In this document: positions 56,801 to 60,000 of the stretch, piece after piece
Layout of the letters: each line of letters starts with the position of its first letter
Position numbering within the stretch: the stretch's first letter is position 1
DNA from: Symbiodinium natans
Lineage: Eukaryota > Sar > Dinophyceae > Suessiales > Symbiodiniaceae
DNA length: 60,000 nucleotides
Assembly: GCA_905221605.1 (NCBI GenBank)
Contig: CAJNDS010000913.1
Span: 580,836-640,835, forward strand
Direction: 5' to 3'
Position numbers and translations under genes: made by a program
Notes under the pieces: model-generated
The model's input: only the letters and a program-made list of their open reading frames with translations
What the model was told of the DNA's origin: nothing
The model's database searches: none

Positions 56801-57250
56801 GTTCTTGAGGAGGCAAAGACCAGTGCCGTTGTTGTCACGTAGTGTCAGGGTGATGGCACCTGCACGGGATGCACGCCGCACGTCCCGCATCCGTTCCAGG
56901 CCGCCAGCCGGCAAATGGCACGATGCTCGGGTGTGTCTGCGGGGGAGCTGGCGCACCGGCCCCCTGCAGCCCTTTTAGCGGCACGGGGAGCCTGACCAAA
57001 GCTTGTAGCAGTCGGCACGGCCCATCCCCAGCACCATCGACAACGAACCTGGCTGGTGTGCAGGTTCGCTGCAGTCAACGGCAGCATGTGAGAGCGTAGG
57101 CCGCGTAGGCCTTCGGCATGCCGGCAGCACCAGTTGTGGCAAGCTGCTGCTGTGCGGCAGGCACTGACTGAAGAGGCTCGTGTTTCTTGGTTTCACTTGC
57201 TCAGGTGACCTGAAACAACGTGCGGCTTCACCTGAAGATAGTCCGGCCAC
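53801..57250 (+). repeat. diverged edge of the macrosatellite
   Basis: Recognisable but eroded copies. 55205-55440 still aligns with the module at 52890-53110. 55520-55690, 56690-56800 and 56870-56960 keep only parts such as ACGTCCCGCAT, CTGCCAGCTGGCAAATGG and GCGATCA. 54770-54830 and 56130-56230 match other modules (GCGATGTCCC(A/G)TCCGAGTTTG; GTTGTCCACGAAG(T/C)GCGTGG). No gene is recognised. Confidence 0.7.
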
Positions 57251-58680
57251 CGCTAAGAAGGTTGTGGCATCAGCTGGCCAACTGAGCGTCGAAACCCGTA
57301 ACGCATCCTAAAGGTCCCAAACTCTACTACAAGCCCTTGTTGATCCATTGTCTGACCGACCTGCAGCTGATTGACGCGTGAGTCTCTGCACTTCCGCCAC
57401 GGGTCTTGGACGAGGCCCCAGGCCATGAGGGCCAAAACCAGCCTCCAAACGTTGCTTGCACACTGCCAGGTTCTTGCAGTAAGGGCATTGACGACGTTAG
57501 GGCTCATCATCCCTAAACCTAGAACCACCCTAAGCCCCAAAATAAACCGCCACGTGGCGGCGGCGCCGGTGATAGGGTCGGAGCATAAAGTCGGGCCTTC
57601 CACAGGCTTGGGACCCGGACGCCGATACTGCCCTAGCTCTTGGCTTTCTAAGCTTTAGGGCTTAGGGTTTAGGGGTGATGTGCCTTAGGCTGCCCGCCGC
57701 CTACGGCAAACGTGGCCGCATTCTCACTGCTGAGAAGCAGGACAGCATCGAAAGAAGAGGCGCTCGGCCCGTGGGTCTGTTTTTTGGCTCCCGTTGCCCG
57801 GGGGGCGTGAAACATGCAGCTGCTTCGGCATCACTTTGAGCAGATAGTCCGCGTGCCACAGAGGCTCTGGCGTCAGCGAGCCGCATGACCTCTTCATCGC
57901 GCAAGCGTGCATGGCGCCGGCTTCTGCCGCTGTCCTTTGCCTGAGGAACGTGCAACCTCGTGGAAAGTGCACGTCGCGTGCAGCTAAGATTCCGACTGCA
58001 CCACGCTCAGCTGTTCTTGCTGTGCGTTTTCCCGGGTGCCTTTCACGGCTCGGAGCCTCTTCGTGAGGAGATAGCACCAGCGGCAAACGCTTGCTCGTGT
58101 GAGTTTGTCGTGCTGTTGTGTGACAGTCCTGCAACCACTCAAGTCGGAGGTTGTGCGTGGTTGTGCATTCAGCATTGGCAGCGAAGACGTCGATGGCACC
58201 AGGATGTTCCGTTCCCAGCTTTCGCCGGTTTCGCTTGCCGTTCCTGTGATCCGGGGCGTGCCTTGGCCGGGCGTTGTCCCTCGCAGTGTGCGTTGACATC
58301 GTGCAAGTGCACGTGGCAATCGAGCTTCGCCGCTGGGGTGTCCGCAGGACGTTTCCCAACGCCACTTGCCGCAGACCACAGATCACTCATGTGAATCTGC
58401 CGGAGGGCTTGTGCTCTGGCTTGTATGCAGATGACTTGTAGCATCGGCAGCACCTTTCCTGCACCCGCACGTGGCAGTCTGAAAGGTGTGCTTGTCCCCG
58501 GGGTTGCAGGGCCCCTCTGGCAGCCCCGCCAGGTGTGAGCTTGGCGAGCGTCTGCGGAAGGGCAGCGAGGGTTCAGAGGGTTCTCTGTGATGTCCATGCT
58601 AAAGAATGAAAGCTGGGTGGCTTTTGTGATGACGTGACCGTGCAACGCGAGTTATGCCTTTGAAGATGGACAGGCAAAGG
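57251..58680. other. no gene recognised
   Basis: GC-rich, with a short telomere-like GGGCTTAGGGTTTAGGGG (about 57658-57675). Minus-strand frames of 220 and 158 codons (57724-58386 and 58169-58645) have no recognisable domain and overlap open plus-strand frames. Confidence 0.45.
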
Positions 58681-58861
58681 GTCCCGAAATCTGCACCGTT
58701 TTCATGACTGCATGACTTCACAGTTGAATGTCTACAGCGCATGCAACCCCTGGCACTGTGCGGAGCATGCCTTTGAAGATGGACTGCCCGAGACGGGCGA
58801 TCTCAAAAGATTTCAGCAACAGCCTGCTTTGTATCCAGTCAGCGACTTGTCCCACCACCTG
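58681..58861 (+). repeat. 181-bp repeat, copy 1 of 3
   Basis: Matches 59294-59474 at a constant 613 bp offset with scattered substitutions. It includes GCCTTTGAAGATGGACTG and GACGGGCGATCTCAAAAGAT. The words GAAGATG(A/G)ACTG and GATGGGC(A/G)ATCTCAA also occur in macrosatellite units, so it may be an old relative. Confidence 0.85.
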
Positions 58862-58984
58862 GACCACAAGAGGAGATCCCGCAGTTACCAGGCAAAAGAA
58901 GCATACATCCAGTCTGAATACTGAGTTCCCATGTCCACAAATGACTCGCGCCACCTGCGTAGGTTTCCTGAATGATCATGATTG

Positions 58985-59085
58985 TGTTGATTGCGCAGCT
59001 GAATGTCTAGGGTGCAGGCAGCCACTAGCAGTGTGCAGCGCATGCCTTTTCGGATTGACCCGAGATGGGCGATCCTACTCGAGTC
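58985..59085 (+). repeat. 181-bp repeat, diverged copy 2 of 3
   Basis: The order CAGCTGAATGTCTA, GTGCAG, CAGCGCATGCCTTTT, GATGGGCGATCC parallels copies 1 and 3 but with many changes. Confidence 0.55.
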
Positions 59086-59293
59086 CGGCAACACATTCTG
59101 AGCCTGTTCTCTGCACAGCTGCTGGTGCCTTCCCTTGCCCATTTGCAGTCCCGCTTAACGGTCGATTCTGATGTGCGCGGCTTGTTGGGTGAAGCAGCTT
59201 GCGTCCACAAAAGCAGACATGCCGCAACACTTGTGGTGCAAGGCGTGCGCAGGGTCCGGTCTCTGAATGCCGAATACTCGTGTCGACACATGG

Positions 59294-59474
59294 GTCACGA
59301 AATCTGCACCGTTTTCATGACTGCATGACTGCACAATTGAGTTTCTACAGCGCGTGCAACCCCTAGCACTGTGCAGAGCATGCCTTTGAAGATAGACTGC
59401 CCGAGACGGGCGATCTCAAAAGATTTCAGCAACAGCCTGTTTTGTATGCAGTCAGCGACTTGTCCCACCACCGG
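59294..59474 (+). repeat. 181-bp repeat, copy 3 of 3
   Basis: Closest to copy 1. Lies about 140 bp upstream of the duplicated kinase exon. Confidence 0.85.
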
Positions 59475-59615
59475 CGCACATCTTCATGGCTCGTGAATTC
59501 GCAGCTCTTCGTTGGGGGAAGCGGCACGTGTGTGGACACGGAGAGGTGGAGCGACACCTCATTTTCAAGATGGACGCAGGGTGCCATGCGCAATGCGCGG
59601 TCGCATTTTGGCATG

Positions 59616-60000
59616 CATCATTGAAATGGAGGGTCCCCCCCAAGAGGTTCTCGCAATGTTGTCGATTGGGCCCGTGCAGCGAGGTGCCAAGGACCCGTTT
59701 CCTCGGTGCCTCTTTGAGCAGAGCGTGGGAAATGTGAAGGACGTACAGAATCTTGAAGACAAGCCCTTCCATCGTCTGGATTGTACAGACCTCCCAAAGA
59801 GTGCTCCCTTCAAGTGCGGTTTCTGTTTCCTGTGCAACCCTTGTTGCCAATGCAGAGTGAAGCGGCATGGCGTGCTGGTGCCGGAATTCTTCCGCATGGA
59901 GTCCTGCCAGTGAGAAAAGAGGCTCGTGTGCGCAAAGGGAAGGCCACAAAGAATGGCCAAATCCCAAAGTTAGGCCCCCCGAAAAAAGACTTGCAACAAA
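59616..60000 (+). pseudogene. second copy of the kinase 3' exon (partial)
   Basis: 385 bp align to 23198-23582 without a single indel and about eight substitutions (about 98% identical). The copy starts at CATCATTGAAATGG, mid-exon, and reads the last ~97 codons of the kinase: end of the kinase domain, the Cys-rich KCGFCFLCNPCCQC tail and the TGA at 59911-59913. It continues into the shared 3' flank up to the window edge. Two changes alter residues (AKN to AKD, VQD to VQN); the rest are silent or non-coding. The sequence left of 59616 is unrelated to the kinase, though the frame happens to stay open back to 59512. Without the catalytic half it is probably not functional. It could be a truncated duplication, or an exon of a second gene whose upstream exons are elsewhere. 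Confidence 0.85.

Noticed and set aside
57724-58386. 220-codon minus-strand frame
   Set aside because: No recognisable domain and overlapping open frames; composition alone explains it.

Overview
The window looks like nuclear DNA of a dinoflagellate. The support is indirect but consistent. There is a cytochrome b fragment of dinoflagellate/apicomplexan type lying in hairpin-rich AT-rich DNA. Telomere-like TTTAGGG repeats are present. An inferred intron appears to use a GA...AG(G) boundary, a known dinoflagellate peculiarity. Broken non-LTR and Ty1/copia reverse transcriptases are common, and repeats outweigh genes by far. I cannot name the species; a symbiodiniacean is plausible.

Layout. 1-2845: a decayed non-LTR reverse transcriptase flanked by inverted arrays of a ~77 bp minisatellite. 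2848-3668: a duplicated ~210 bp repeat. 4136-7927: a Ty1/copia pol remnant (RT, RNase H) that continues into a long Lys/Glu-rich tail with one membrane segment, coiled coil and zinc-binding motifs. 9524-11350: two gag-like fragments on the other strand. 12080-14062: mitochondrial-type DNA with stem-loops and a broken cob gene. 14430-21560: GC-rich DNA with no recognisable gene.

21584-23495 holds the only gene that looks intact, a three-exon protein kinase (432 residues). Its second intron is mostly a 29-copy array of the 10-mer CAAGGTAAAA and is bordered by a 16 bp near-perfect direct repeat. A tRNA-Gly(GCC) gene follows on the minus strand at 24120-24190. Then come a (TGC)22 and a hexamer microsatellite, and interstitial telomere-like repeats (25440-26240).

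From about 27985 to beyond 55000 the window is a macrosatellite: irregular tandem units of about 1.0-1.7 kb built from shuffled modules. The copies are very similar in the middle and increasingly diverged towards 57000. The array is interrupted by two insertions of 2831 bp (28130-30960) and 2941 bp (36038-38978). They share terminal inverted repeats of the form GSTCR-(C)n-ATGATC and both sit inside the same TA microsatellite. A third copy of the same locus (33646-33685) lacks the insertion, so filled and empty sites can be compared directly. The two insertions have unrelated interiors: satellite plus a ~590 bp palindrome in one, inverted arrays plus telomere-like repeats and four hairpin modules in the other. 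This previously unnamed-looking transposable family is the most interesting thing here.

The window ends (59616-60000) inside a second, 98% identical copy of the kinase 3' exon, so the whole macrosatellite lies between two copies of the same gene end. Most apparent long reading frames in the repeats are by-products of repeat periodicity and were left out.
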